The notes under the pieces: model-generated
What the model was told of the DNA's origin: nothing
What the model saw: only the letters and a program-made list of their open reading frames with translations
Databases searched by the model: none
In this document: one piece after another, positions 5,653 through 5,872 of the stretch
Numbering within the stretch: position 1 is the stretch's first letter
Layout of the letters: each line of letters begins with the position of its first letter
Position numbers and translations under genes: made by a program
Assembly: GCA_030744095.1 (NCBI GenBank)
Contig: JASLRF010000458.1
Span: 1 to 5,872 of the forward strand
Length of the DNA stretch: 5,872 nt
DNA from: Pirellulaceae bacterium
GTDB taxonomy: Bacteria; Planctomycetota; Planctomycetia; Pirellulales; Pirellulaceae
Reading direction: 5' to 3'

Positions 5653-5817
5653 CTAAAGGGTCACGCCGCCATTTTCCGTCAGCCATCCTAAAACCGTTCG
5701 CTGGTTGTTAGCCCGATTCACTTTCACACCCAACCAGACACCAAACACAGTCAACGCGACGAGTATCGCTCGAAGGCTGAAGCGGAGAAATCGGCGTCGT
5801 TTGAGTTTGGTTGTCAT
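5653..5817 (-). pseudogene. Truncated planctomycete-type membrane-anchored protein
   Basis: A 54-codon frame starting at ATG 5817 (MTTKLKRRRFLRFSLRAILV...). A basic N-terminus is followed by one transmembrane helix (about residues 14-32) and then KVNRANNQRTVLGWLTENGGVTL. This layout, a basic stretch, 'FSLR', a helix ending in VWLG, then 'KVNRANxQR' and a 'GG.V' turn, is the recurrent N-terminus of many planctomycete proteins that then continue for 100 or more residues, often with leucine-rich-repeat-like strands. Here a TAG comes right after GGVTL, and stops soon follow in the other two minus frames, so no downstream part remains in the window. It is best read as a 5' fragment left by deletion or rearrangement. 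A genuine 54-residue single-pass protein is the alternative. A GTG at 5850 would add 11 residues that lack the family pattern. Confidence 0.55.
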
Positions 5818-5872
5818 TGACTGATGTAAGGCAACACAGTCATTGAACACGAGCGATGGGATCTTCCATCAT

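Noticed and set aside
5855..5870. Hairpin GATGG/CCATC at the right edge
   Set aside because: Only five pairs, and it is at the window end, so its context cannot be judged.

Overview
The window looks like chromosomal DNA from a planctomycete, probably a Pirellulaceae/Rhodopirellula-type organism. The evidence is the style of the proteins: an FHA-GAF-PP2C phosphatase, a short membrane protein with the 'FSLRxxL...VWLG.KVNRANxQR' N-terminus common in planctomycetes, and a DUF420 protein beginning 'LAQINDHHGFL'. GC content is moderately high and Shine-Dalgarno signals are sparse and inconsistent. The taxonomic call is from recalled family resemblance, not from a search.

Layout. Bases 1-30 hold a terminator-like hairpin for a gene lying to the left. 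A leader with three small hairpins (81-154) precedes leuA (213-1754), a full-length 2-isopropylmalate synthase, the first committed enzyme of leucine synthesis. After a 162-bp gap comes an FHA-GAF-PP2C (SpoIIE-type) serine/threonine phosphatase (1917-3539). It converges, 19 bp apart, on a four-helix DUF420 membrane protein on the minus strand (3559-4062).

The right third is gene-poor and eroded. A VOC/glyoxalase-fold gene (4207-4485) is a pseudogene with a frameshift and an internal deletion. It is followed by a perfect 19-bp palindrome that contains the -35 box of a plausible promoter, then a complete tRNA-Leu(UAA) (4626-4711), then a strong intrinsic-terminator-like hairpin (4793-4831). A possible small reading frame of unknown function follows (to 5040), then non-coding DNA with a short tandem degenerate repeat (5241-5312). 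The window ends with a small zinc-ribbon protein (5329-5583) converging on a truncated planctomycete-type membrane-anchor gene on the minus strand (5653-5817).

Functionally this is not one pathway. leuA, the phosphatase and the DUF420 gene look like separate transcription units. I see no CRISPR array, transposase, defence cassette or convincing new multi-gene system. The most noteworthy signals are the palindrome over the tRNA-Leu promoter and the two decayed genes flanking the tRNA region.
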